A DNA stretch of 64,000 bases from Alligator mississippiensis (Eukaryota > Chordata > Crocodylia > Alligatoridae). The translations under genes and the position numbers were made by a program. This document shows, in pieces, positions 27,701-39,700 of this stretch (positions are counted from its first letter, which is position 1; the number at the start of each line of letters is the position of its first letter). The DNA lies in contig NC_081828.1 of assembly GCF_030867095.1 (NCBI RefSeq), positions 1,875,001 to 1,939,000 on the forward strand, written 5' to 3'. The notes under the pieces were generated by a model. That model made no database searches. It worked only from the letters and a program-made list of their open reading frames with translations, and was not told the DNA's origin.

Positions 27701-30700
27701 CCAGGTCCGTCTTGCCCAGTCTCCTGTGTCACGCGGAGGCTGGAAGAGAGAGTGCCTTAAGGGCTAGGAAGATGTGACGCAGAGGCCGTGCCCCTCCTGT
27801 ACTCAATAGCACGTGTCCGATCCCTTTGTGAACCTGATTAAACCATCAGCTTCCACCACGTCTGGTGGCAACGAGCTTCCCTCTGTAATTTGACGCTGGG
27901 TGAAGCACAACTTCCTTGTGTTCGTTTTAAACTTCCCGTCTACTAGTTTGGGGCTGTTGTCCCTAGTTCATTTATGACAGTGGACGTCCCTCTGCATCCA
28001 AATGCTCGCCGACATGAGAGCATTGCAGTTGTCCCTTGCAAAGACCCCCCTGTAAAACCGGCAGGGTTTCATGCCCTAATTCTGCTGTCCTGTAGGGTGG
28101 CCCCCTGTGCCCAGCCTCCCCTGTGAGCCCACCTGGCTGTGATTGCATGACTAGCTCTGGAGTTTGCACCTACTGCAGTCGCTGCCAGCAAGGTGCAAGG
28201 CAGGTGATGTTACCCTGGGGACAAAAGACCTTTTTTTTTAAACTTTAAAATCCCCAATTAGGCGGTTTTTCACTCCTTAGCCTATCTTGCCTGGTAATTT
28301 CAGTGCTCCGGGTGTAGTGTTAAATATGAGCACGGTGCAACATTACGTCGCGTCGCTCCTTTAGTCTGAGCAAACGCTCCTCCTGCTACGTGTGCACAGC
28401 TCTGGTGCCGTGCGGTGCTTTACAGGCTAATAAAGCTCAGTCTCTGCGCCAGAGGAGTGCGCGGTAGTTATGATGTAAATGGAGGGGCAGGGAAGGAGGG
28501 TTGCAGCTATGCGAGACTCCAGTGTCATTGCTTTGCTTGTTGGATCAGGATTACGTTGGATCGCACCCCCAAAACGAGCTTTCCTCACTGCAGCACAGGG
28601 GCCAGGACCATCTTTGTTTCAGATCCATTCTTTGCTCTGCCTCAGTCCTGCTGCAGCCGAGCTTTCCTTCTGGCCATCCGGTATGCATCCTGTGCAAGCT
28701 GTTAGCAGCTTCACCTCTGCCCTTAGCAAGAGCCATTGGAACATGCTTTCTGTCGGGATCATCTTCTTCTTTCATATGATTTTAGGAGCAAGAGCGATCG
28801 TCACCGTTTTAATTTCAGATTCCCCAACCAGACCAGTGCCCTGCTGGAAAGCGAGTGCTGGGATCAGGGGAAAAGATTAAAACCAATGGGAGCCAAGCTT
28901 TTCAGCAGGTGTGCCACCAATTAAGCCCACACCCACCCGGAGTGCCACTCCGATCCCTTTCCCCTGCCCAGTCTGCCGCTCTGCTTTCTGCTCCCTGCCT
29001 GGTCTGCTGCTCTGTTCCCTCCCTACCCGCTGCGTGCCACACTCATAAGCTGTGTGCCACGGTTTGGCCACCCCTGTGCCCAAGTATGTCAGGAGCACGG
29101 CGAATTCTCCTGCCAACCACCACGTTCACAGGCATATGGAAACAAAAATAAATGTATCATGGAGGGGGGAAAGAGCGGAAGGTCGGGATATCAAGTGTCA
29201 AAAGTAGCCCATGAAATTTTACGGGCGGTGCATTTAATCAGCGCTAAACGTTTTTTACAAGGTACATACAAACAGCGGCGCAGTTAAAATTTATGGAATG
29301 TTATGTACAGTGCGGCCATTTATGAAGAAGGGAAAATTTATACCCGGTCGAAATAAACAAACCGGAGGGATGTTTTATGGAGAGCACTTGACAGCCGAGC
29401 TCCTTGAGCAAAACCCCCCGGAGGCAGGTCCTGGCCGACAGCTTCGAGGTGCTTTCCCGTCGCGGAGGCTGTGGCGCTGCGGCACCCTCGGGCTTGCGCA
29501 GGGGCAGGGACTTAAATGTAGTAATGCTCTTGTTTTACGGTGTGCGAGCGGCCTGGAGCGAGTCCCCGCAGGAGTGCTGCGGCGGCTGAGTGCTGCAGGT
29601 AGGAAGGTTTTTCGCACAGCTCTGACTCCTTAGCCCGTATTGGCTGGTGGCTTCTCTCCAGAAGGGCACGCAGCTGTCATCTGGGGTGAAGTTGGCTGCT
29701 CCAGCATCAGCATTTTTCCCCCCGTCTCTGGTCAAGTATTTTGTTGATAAAGCACAATCTTCGGTCAATTGAGAGATTCCAGAGCTGCGGAATCAGAGAT
29801 AATTTAATTAACGGAGTTGCTTGTGATTGCCCCCGGGGACGGCGGGTGGCAATCGCTCGATTTAATTTGGAGAAACAAAGATCGCAGGCATGCTAATGCT
29901 TGACAAATAACCCGGCTTGGTTGTCTTATGGGGAGGCCAGCTGCCTCCCCCGGGAGACTCCCAGCCCATGGAAGGAGCTTACATGGAGATTATCGTCTTC
30001 TGGGTGGCTTCTTTGTCTCTCTTTTCCCAGGACTGGAACAGAGAAGGAGTGGGCAGGTTTGGGGTTTATTAAATAGCCATGGGGCAGAGGGAAGAGAGAG
30101 GCAACAGCTTAGAGCAAGCTGCAGGAAAGGGTTTGCTGATGCTCTTCCTCGTCTTCTGCCCAGTTCCATAAATCTGTCTCCTGGCGTGCAGCCGGCACAG
30201 AAACCTCTGCTGCATTACCGTCTGGTTGACCACAAAACCCAGCGAGCAGACAACAAAGGGAGTAACTCAGAGATTCATCCTCAAAGCTGGGCCCCGGTGA
30301 CTCTTTCCCCTTGCCCGCATCACCGTGGCTGTCCAGCCGCAAGGCAGTGCCTACAGTCGGGGTTTCTGGGCACGGGAACCTGCCTCTTGTAACGGAGCAA
30401 ATCCCCTCCATGGTGCATGTCCGCTCTGGGGGGAAAGTGGAGAGCGTGTCATGATAATCCGCACCTGGGAGGAGTGCTTACTGGGAGAGCAACCTGCACT
30501 GTTAGCACAGGGATGGTGAAAAGTCGGGCCTGTTGGGTCCAGGCATCCCAGCAGCTCTGCAGGACAGCTGCCCCTGATCTCTCTCTGTACTGGCATTAGT
30601 GTGTCCTGGCTCTCAGTGCTCGTTACACAGGTCAAGGAACGCTGTGGTCCACACCCGGACACCCTGGCTCCGCCGTTTTGTAGCATTACCAGACCTGGCC

Positions 30701-33700
30701 GAGGTGCAGAGCAGGACAGCGGAAGAGCTGGGGCTGGCCCCGGAGCCTGGACCCCGTTCCAAGCACCGTCTGCTGCCAGCCCCTGCCCTCCGCGCCCAGT
30801 GGTGCTCATGACGGTGTCAAAGCATGCAATGTCGGCCTGCATCACACCCCGTCTTCCCCAGGCACACGAGTGTGAGCATGCATGGGAGGGAGCTCCGTGC
30901 TTGCCCAGCACAGGAAGAGTCCTGTCAAGCGGTGCTTATGGGATGTGGGATGGAGTGGGATGTGCTCCGAGCCAGGCACATGGGAAGTGACTCTTGTCTT
31001 TATTCCCTCCCTGGAGGTCGGTCCAGCTTCCTGTATTGGCTGATGTTTTCCCTGTTTCCCTTGACCCCATTTCCTCCACCTTTGGAAGCCGCGGCATCCC
31101 GCTTCTCCCTTTTGGTGTCACCCAGAGTTTTGCACCTGTTGTATCTGCTGCTCTCAAAATCTTGCCTATGAGACATGCAGGTGGCCAGGACCTTGCCTAT
31201 CTCTGCCCAGGAGAGAGGAGCAGAGCCCCATCCCCCAGATCCATCGTCAGGGCTCATTGAGAGGGCACCTGGCAGGGAGGATTGCAGGCTTTAAAGGCGG
31301 CTGCAGCAGCTGAGCAAGGAGAGGTTGCACCGGCTAAAACTCCCTCTCCCGTGAATGCCCCCCAGCCTTGTTAATAAATGTATATTTAACAATGTCTGGA
31401 GCGTATGAAGTGATAATAACTAAATCGATACCTCCAGCATTGATTGTGCAGGATCCCTACAGCGTGACGCATGCAGCGGTGCGGTAATTTTCCAGCTAAC
31501 TAGCACCCTGATCTACAGCCCTCCTATTGATTGGCCGTTGTATCAGGCAGGCTCTGAGCATTATTGCTTATGCCTCTATTCAGCCTCCTTTTTCTGATTC
31601 ATTCGTTTAATACTGGACAGGCGCGATTCTCTCGGAGGCTTTCCGAAACCGGCCGATGGGGTCAGCCGCTCCGACTCCTATGAACAAGCCATTTGCTATC
31701 GCCTCCCGTTGCGGCGGCAGGGAGTTTCCCTGGCCGTTGCGGGGCAGGGACAGATGCGTTCCCTGCATCCAACCTGAGAGGCTCATCACTCAGGGCGTTA
31801 AGAGGAGCCGTGCCTCCCCGCAGGCCAATTCAGCTGCTGTTGGCGGTTTGCTCATCAGCTGCTTCTGCTGGGGGGGAACTTGGCTCATTTCAGAGCTCTC
31901 TGGTCCCCGTGGATCTCTTCCTGCCCCTCGCCGGATAGCAGAGAGCAGTCGCCTTGCTGCCAATGCACGAGGTTTCAGGGCAGCAGCACTCCAGGGGCAA
32001 AGGGAGCAAAACTCTTTTCGATTTCCAGAAGAGTTGCCAGGTCCCATCCAGACAGGACCAAGGCTTGACAGCTCCTTTGTGCAATCGCCATCCCCAAGCA
32101 CCGTGGGAGCCCCGGGTTCGTTCCAGCCCCTGCTGCAGCAGCTGTTTGTGCAGAGACGAGCAGCATCGGCCAGGGGTGGAGGGGGATTGTGCGGCCGTTC
32201 CACCTCACGCAGCTCTTCACTGCAGCGGGGACCCATACCCGTCTCTGCTGCACGTCTGCCAGGCAAGCAGCCGAACACCCGGGCTGGGACATCTCGCTGA
32301 AATGGGAGAGACGCAGCAAAAACAACTCTTCCATTCTGGCGAATCAGCATTTTCTAGCAAAACCGTTCCTCCAAAAATCCCCAAGCAGTGCCAAAGCAGA
32401 AAAGGCTCCTAGGGTAAATCCGATATCTTTTATTAGACCAACTAAAATTTTAGTTGGTCTAATAAAAGATATCGGATTTACCCAAACAACCTTGTCTGCC
32501 TGTGTCCTTAGACCAATACGGCTACAACCAACACAGCTCGGCCAGTGCAAAGGATTTTGAACATGCCCTGCCTCCTTGCTGAGGACCAGGCAGGTCATTG
32601 CAGCAGGAAGGTCTGTGCCACTTGTTCGTGAAGCTCTGCTCCCTTCAAGGTCTGCATTTGTCCTCTGCCCCCACCACAGTCTTTCCAGTGCATCGCAGAG
32701 CTGCTCGCTTTGCTCACCAGACCAGGGGGTTTCCTCCTGGCCGCCGTGCCCAGGCAGCATAGCAGCGGGAGAAGCCACAGCAACGTTCCCGTCTGCCTTG
32801 GGAAGAGCCAGCACAACAGTCCCCCGTGGCTGGCTTCCAGACTGCTCTCTGCCATGTCTTACGGCCAAGGGTGGTTACATACGGGGCACACGTGCGGCCC
32901 TTTGACCCAGCCATTATGCGTTCTGGTCCCTTGTATCCACCTGCTGATGTGCTGTTTGCTGGTTTCTGTGACCCCTGCATGCAGCTAGGCCTGTGGGACC
33001 CCGACCGGGGCTTCTAGCCGTAACAGCGCTATGTATAACAACTCGGACGTTAGCAGGCAGCCGTTCTTCCAACTGTCAGATTTGATCTGGGCTTCACCAA
33101 AACCACTGTCACCTGCAAACTAAGTCTTTTTCCCAGCCCCTCTGTCAAAGTTTCCCCAGAGAGCATCAGAGGAAAAGCCTGCTTGTCTCTGACCCGAGTC
33201 GCTGCGGCTCAGCCTACTCTACTACTCTTCTCCGGCATCCCCGTTTCCCAGCCTGGCTGTCTCCGGGTGCCCCTGGTTTTTTGGGGGCCGAATGCCTCTC
33301 CATCAGGCTTGCAGAATGGCTGTCATGCTCATCCCAGCATCCACATGACGTGCAAGATAACGCTGCCCATCCAGTGTGACCCCAGGCACACAGGCAAGTG
33401 GGGATAAGCTGTTTTTATCGCTCGCTGTGGTGTGCGGTATCTGCAGCTCCCAGTTTCCTCTGCGTTCATGCCTTGCCCGTGCTAGAGGAAGGCTCAGAGC
33501 TGCATATGCTCATTTGCAACGGGGAGGGAATTGCGTTGACATAGGAAAGCCTCAGGATGATCAGGCAGAAGAGGGTGAATGGAGGTGACCGCCCACCCGT
33601 GCAGACCATGCCACCCTCTGGCTGCAGCCTGCTCCAGCCAGTATTAACCACCCACCGTCCTTTGCTCACAGGTCTTAGCTGAAGCTTTACAGCCTGGCTT

Positions 33701-36700
33701 CGGTAGGACTCCTATCTGGCGCAGTGGAAACCAGGCTCCTCCTTCACCCTCACATGCCAAGCTCCTTTCCTCCCAGCCTTCTCCCATCCTCCCTTGCACC
33801 CACCTTGAGGGCCGTAAATTTAACTTCTCCTGTCCCCAAGCCCCGACGGCCCACCCGCCCTGACTCCTGTCATCTTTTGCAGAATTACGGAAGACTCAGC
33901 AGTGACAACGTTCGAAGCGTTAAAGGCTCGTGTCCGTGAGTTAGAAAGGCAGCTTTCCCGTGGGGACCGCTATAAATGTCTCATTTGCATGGTGAGTAGC
34001 ACTCCAGTTGTGGTAATGAATCAGAAAATGTCTTGGTCCCGAGGCCCGGTGTCTGTTGAGGTGGGGAGAATTGTCCTCATCTCCTGGAAGGGGAGCGCAC
34101 CCCTGTGCCTGCCCAAGGCAGAGCCCCTCACCTCCGCCCTGAGTACATGTATGACAAGTTTCTCAGCCCACAGCTTCCCTTTTGCTGCACACGCGGTAGC
34201 TCAGGTCATCCCCACGCATCCTAGGGGCCATAAGACCTTGGCCTCTCCTCTCAGCCTAGCTGTGCAAGGCTCCCCGATGTCCAGTCTGTTAGGGAGAGCA
34301 GCCCTGGTTTGGAGGTAGGACCGTGCCCAAGTGCTTAGAAGTTGCCTGCATCCTGATGCTTCCATGTGCGGCCGTGTTGTGACTTCCCTAAAGAAGGCCT
34401 GCAGCTCCCTCTAATGGCGCAGCGTCTGCAGCTGTCCCTCTTCACAAGACTGCTTCTCCAAGCTCCTTGTGTCAGCAGAAGGAAGGTTAAGAGCTTATGC
34501 AGGGCAGCCCCATGCACTCTCGGCTGGCAGCAGATGAGCAGGTCTCCCAAGGCACGCTGTCACTTGCTGAGGCCATTTGTCAAGGCAGGAGAGGGAACGT
34601 GCACTGGCCATGGTGACATTCCCTTGAAGCCGTGTGGCGTGCGCAGCCACGCAGGCGTGCCTGGCAGCGTGGCGTGAGCACGCCTGCACAGCCACGCATG
34701 CCATGCAGCTTAGAGGGAACGCTGGCGGGGAAGTCGCTCCAGCAGGGCAGATAGCTGGGATTAGGGTTAACCTCACCTCAGTCCCTGGTCTAGTATGGTC
34801 ACGGGACCGTCCCTTGGGGATCAGTGCCACGTGGCTGCAGTAATTCCTGCGTTTCCCTCTCCAAATAACCAGGCTGAGCCGCGTCCCCCTTGAGCGGGTC
34901 ATGAGTCTCCCTCAGACTCTTTCTGAGAGGCAGAGAAGTGGGCCGAGGAGGCTTCCCCCCGTTACGTCTTGCTTCATTTTCCCTCCATCTGGAAGCTGCT
35001 AGGAGCTTGTGCAGAGACCCTAGGATTTCTGCCCTCCCTGGTCCTGATGCTTCCTTGTTCCAGAGGTGGAAGGGCGAGGGGGGTCTCTGGCCTGCACCCT
35101 TTTGCCAGGCTCCAAGCAGGCGAGTGCCCCGGAGATGAGACCCAGGGGACAGGACCGTAGGGGAGGAACGGCCCGGCCTTCCCAGCGGCGGTAACGTCTC
35201 TGCTTCTCTCCGCAGGACTCGTACACAATGCCCTTGACTTCCATCCAGTGCTGGCACGTGCACTGCGAAGAATGCTGGCTGCGGACTCTGGTGAGGCACT
35301 CGACTACTTTCTTGTTGATTCGTAGACTTCTCTCACTCCCCAGACACGCGCTGTGCTTCAAATTACCGTGGGAGCCGGGGGCTGCTGTTTTGCACCATGT
35401 GCTCTGAGCGTGGTTCTGGCTCGGGGGTCCCAGCACTTGCAGCCAAGCGCCCCTCTCATGTTCCAGCCCCACCCGGGTTCCCCTGCCTGGAGTTGGGTGC
35501 GAGGTGCGATTGCTAGAGCAGCCCGGCGCCACACCATGGCTATAGCTGGCTTCAGGGCTGTGTGCTAGAGGGGCCCCGGGTGTGGAACGTGCTGGCCTGC
35601 TAGAGGAGTTCCTCACACGGGGCCGCTACAGCATTGGACCTCCACTGAAACGCACTGAGCTGAGCTTCCCAGGAAGCTTAGGGGGAAGTGAATGTAGCCG
35701 AGAGTGCTGGAGGTGGCTTTTATATCTAGAGGGGTGGAAACAGCATCGGGGGACGTGGCAATACTTCTCATTTGGTTTTGGACTGGATGGAAGGGGTGGC
35801 CTCGCACACCCCAGACTCAGAGTTTATTTGGAGGTGTCCCTGTCACCGCCGGCCTGACTCTTTCCTCGGCTGGAGAAGTGGAAATCAGAGCTGGTCCATT
35901 TTGCCCTGACTCTCCTGCCTTGGTGGGATGCTCCCATGGGGGAACGTCGCACCTTTCAGAGCAGTTGCTGCTGGGCACAGCGAAATCCTCTTGTCCTTAC
36001 GACCCGACCATTGGGCAGTGTCTCCTTTAACACCGCTGCTTAAAAACCTTGCGTGCCAAAGCTGGCATCAGCAACATCAGGTCTTCATAGCAACCTCCAT
36101 AACCTGGCTCTGCCCTGGGCAGTGTTACGCAGCTATTCCTCTGCGCCCGTCACCAGTTGGTCGTACAGGCTTTCATCCCCCAGCAGCAGCTGTCGTAGCA
36201 GGAAGGCGCCCCAGCGAACGCAGGCACCGCTGCCTTCGTGCGCCAGGGATTGCCGGGTTCAGGAGGGTGTTGCTGTCATGTATGGGGTCCCCCTCTCCTC
36301 CCTTTCCCCCTTAGCTGACCGGTCACAAGCCCTCCTGATGCTCATGTCCACCATCCCTGCTCCCTTGAGATCCCTTTGTTGCATTTCCCATCATCACGAG
36401 GCTGAACCCCTCCAGGCAGCCAGGGGTTCCCCTTGACTTTCCTCCGCCCCCCCCAGGAAAGCAGCACGTGGGGCTGCTCTCACTGTCCAGCCAGGGTCCG
36501 CGCTGGTCACTCGGCTCTTCCGCTGCCTGGGCAGGCTAGAGGGGATGGGGACAGGGCCAGCAGGATGGGGTAGGAGGCACTTGGCACTTGTGTAGGGGAA
36601 GCAATTAATAAGCAGCCACTCATCTGTTCCCCAGCCCTCCCCTCTCCCCGCAGCCCGCAATTTATTAAAGCAGGCCTTTCACGAGGCATGCTCCTGCGCA

Positions 36701-39700
36701 AAATCCCCCGGCCTGGGCTCGCATGTTTCTAATGTAACCATTAAAACGTAGCCCGAAGACAGCAATAAAAACCCTGGAACGCCTTGGTGCTTTTGTGTCT
36801 TGATCAAAGTCAATGTGTGTAATCTCGTTAAGGCTGCCCTCCCCTCCGCCTCGCCCCTTCCCCCGCTTTTTATGAATTTAATGGCACGCAGCAGCTGGGC
36901 CCGGCGTTGAGCGCGCACCAATCTACATTGTTCTAATTAAGGTATCTCCTTTTATTTCGGGCACAAAAGAGACTCTTGTTTTTTTTAACGAGCGAGGAGC
37001 TGTGGGATAGTGTGTGTAATAATCACCCCTGTTACCTTTCCCGGGGTATAAAGTGAGCCCCCCCCCCCCCCGGGGGGGCGAGGAGGGAGCCCGCGCGGGC
37101 AGCACACATGGAAAGACTTGGTCGGGGGAGCGGGGCGGCATTTTTCCCGTGTTGTGCAATAAACAATTTGTTGGAGTTCGGGGCGGGCGGCTCACGCGGG
37201 GCTTCCGGCGGCTTTTGAACGCGCTGGAGACCTGCCATCCATCCCGCCAGAGAGCAGCCCTGCTTCCCCTGCACGCCTGGGTTTTATATGTGCCGCCGAG
37301 GCCCGATACTCAATTAGATTTCTTCTTTGTATCGTCCGTTAAACAAGGAAACAAAGGATCAAAGCAGCCAGCAAAGCCGCGGGGTCTGCTCGGGGTGGTC
37401 AGAGGTGCGGGAGCTGGGCTGGGTGCCTGCATGAGTCTTCTCGCAGCAGAGAGGGCCTTAAAATGTTTTAGGCCCGAGGTTTTCCAGGCTCGGTCGTCTC
37501 TCGGCCCTCTCCCGCCTTCCAAAGGTGCTGCTGAGTATCGGGCCCGTAGGGCGAGGTTCTGCCCTGGAAAGGGCATGAAAAGGGCTGGTTTGTATCTTTG
37601 GCTTGGGCACGGGTCTGCGTGGTCGAAGAGGAAGAGGATGGGGGGCTACATACACGCTCGCCTGGGAGTGCGAGTCACTGGTGCATGCACCCTTTTCGTC
37701 CCTGGGACGTGCCGACCGTGGGGTGATCCACCAGGCAGGGCTGGCTGCGGCTCCTCTCCCAGCGCTGTATGGGGTGAGCAGGAGTGAAAGCACAGCGCCG
37801 ACGGCAGCAGCCCTGGCTGAGGGCAGGCCTGTTCAGGAGGAAGCGTCCCTGATCTGCCGTGGAGTTAGGATGGCTGGAGTCCAGCAAGGGCCCAATGTGT
37901 CTTCATACCAGCAGGAGCTGGTGAATAATAATTCAGGGACTGTCCAAGTTGTGCCTGTTGTCTGGAGAGAGGACTGAGCCCCAGGGTGGTGCCCCACGCC
38001 CCGGTAGCAGCCAGGAGTGCTGCCACGTGGGTCCACGTGTGCCAGGATGCCGGGTGTGCCTGTGTCCCACGCAGCGGCGGTCTGCATAATCTAATAATCC
38101 CTGCCTGGATTGGTCTCCAGCTTTGTTTGAGTCGGCTTCTGAGCTCCTTGGTACTTGACAGCCTTTCTCCAGGGCTGAACCAGGTGTGTTTGATTCGGTT
38201 GGTGTCGTGCTTCCAGGAGGCAGGGGGTCTCTCTGTCCTCAGATAGGGAAACTGAGGCACGTTTGCAAAGCGACGGCTCCGTGAGACAGAAACGCAGACT
38301 CAGGGCACCGCTCCCCACGGCTCCTTCCAACCACGTGGTTTCCTGCTTGGCTCTCCTGCTCGAATTGGTGGCATTGTAGGGAACGAGAGCATGTCCCCCG
38401 GTACTGCCGGCTAAGCGATCTTTCCAGAGCCCAGGACAGCTGAAGCACCGCAGCGCCTCCTCTGCCGCTCACCCGCTTGAGGACTTCTCCGAAGGACCCC
38501 TGGGGCAGGTGCACCGCAAACCCCTCCAAAAGCCCCAAGCCTTCAGCCTAGGCTGGCAGAGGGCACAAGGAGCACCCTTCAGCCAGCAGCCGCTCTTGTC
38601 TAGAGCACGAGGCAGCAGCCCAGCCCACGCGTGCATCCCATCATGGCAGCATGCACGCAACCCACCTTGCTGAACGTGTCTTTGGCCCTGGATGGAGCCG
38701 CGCTGCCACTGGCGCAATCAGTGAAAGTGCTGCGCAGCCGTTGTCTGGCTGCAGCCGTCCCAGGGAACCGTGTCCTGAAGGACGAGAGCTATAAGGAATG
38801 TGGTCTGGCAGCTCGGGCAGGACTTGAGGAGAGGCCGAGGGAACTGGGCTCGTTTAGTCTGCAGAAGAGAAGACCGAGGGGGATTGAATAGCAGCCTTCA
38901 CCTCCCTGCAGGGGGGCTGCAAAGAGGATGGAGCTGGGCTGGTCTCAGTGGAGGCAGATGACAGGACAAGGAGCAGTGGGCTCACACTGCAGCAAGGGAA
39001 GTTGAAGTTGGATATTAGGAAAAACTCTCTCACTTGAAGGGTAGTAAAACATGGAACAGGCTCCCCAGAGAGGCGGTGCAGTCTCCATCCTTGGAGGTTT
39101 TTAAACCCCGGGTAGACAAAGCCTTGGCTGGGATGCTGTAGTTGGGGGTGGTCCCGCTTGGAGCAGGGGTTGGACTAGTTGTGACCTCCCGAAGTCCTTT
39201 CCAGCCCTGATTTTCTAGGATTCTGTTACCTGCTCCACTGTTGCTTGGCGGTGAGAGACCCTGCGCAATAGCCCCCGCGTTCATGAGCTGTCCAGGGCTG
39301 GCTGCCGGTCTGTCCACTCCTGACCCCAGCAATGGCAAAAGCTGCTGCAAATGACCCCAGAGCGTGCCTTCATCGGTCCGGAGCACCCCCTGCCCGGATG
39401 CTGCATCCTCTTGGGAAACTGCCGGCCCCCCAGGGCAGTCGGAAGTATCTCAGCCCACACTTCACCTCCTCATTTCGGTCTAAAACAACCACCACGTCAT
39501 TCCTCTTCCTTTTTTAAGAGGAAGCCTCTTAAACCAAAGCGCCCCGATCCTTCCCAGCCCCACGTGAGCCCTAACGAATTAGTGGTGCTTTGGCTCTCGT
39601 TAACTTCTTTTTCAAACCACCCAGAGCGATTAGCCGGCAGGGTGGATCCATCACTTGCCAAATCGTAATTAAGAAAGGAGCACAGGGCGGGGGAAACGGA

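Larger units (their letters stand above)
18412..33882 (+). other. RNF220: RNF220 large intron (15.5 kb)
   Basis: The intron lies between the Ser-rich linker exon and the coiled-coil exon. It has few young repeats and many AT-rich, TAAT-rich unique stretches, listed separately as candidate regulatory blocks. It also holds T-runs at about 23,563-23,596 and 27,300-27,330, one CR1/L3-like and two hAT-like fragments, and the 72-bp palindrome at 32.4 kb. No coding exon was found. Confidence 0.8.

Noticed and set aside
31656-32300. 214-codon plus-strand open frame as an alternative RNF220 first exon
   Set aside because: No splice donor in phase with the next coding exon and no family similarity; composition suggests chance.
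32412-32483. Palindrome considered as a microRNA precursor or terminator
   Set aside because: Arms are perfectly paired with no loop, unlike typical precursors, and it adjoins repeat sequence; kept only as a structural finding.
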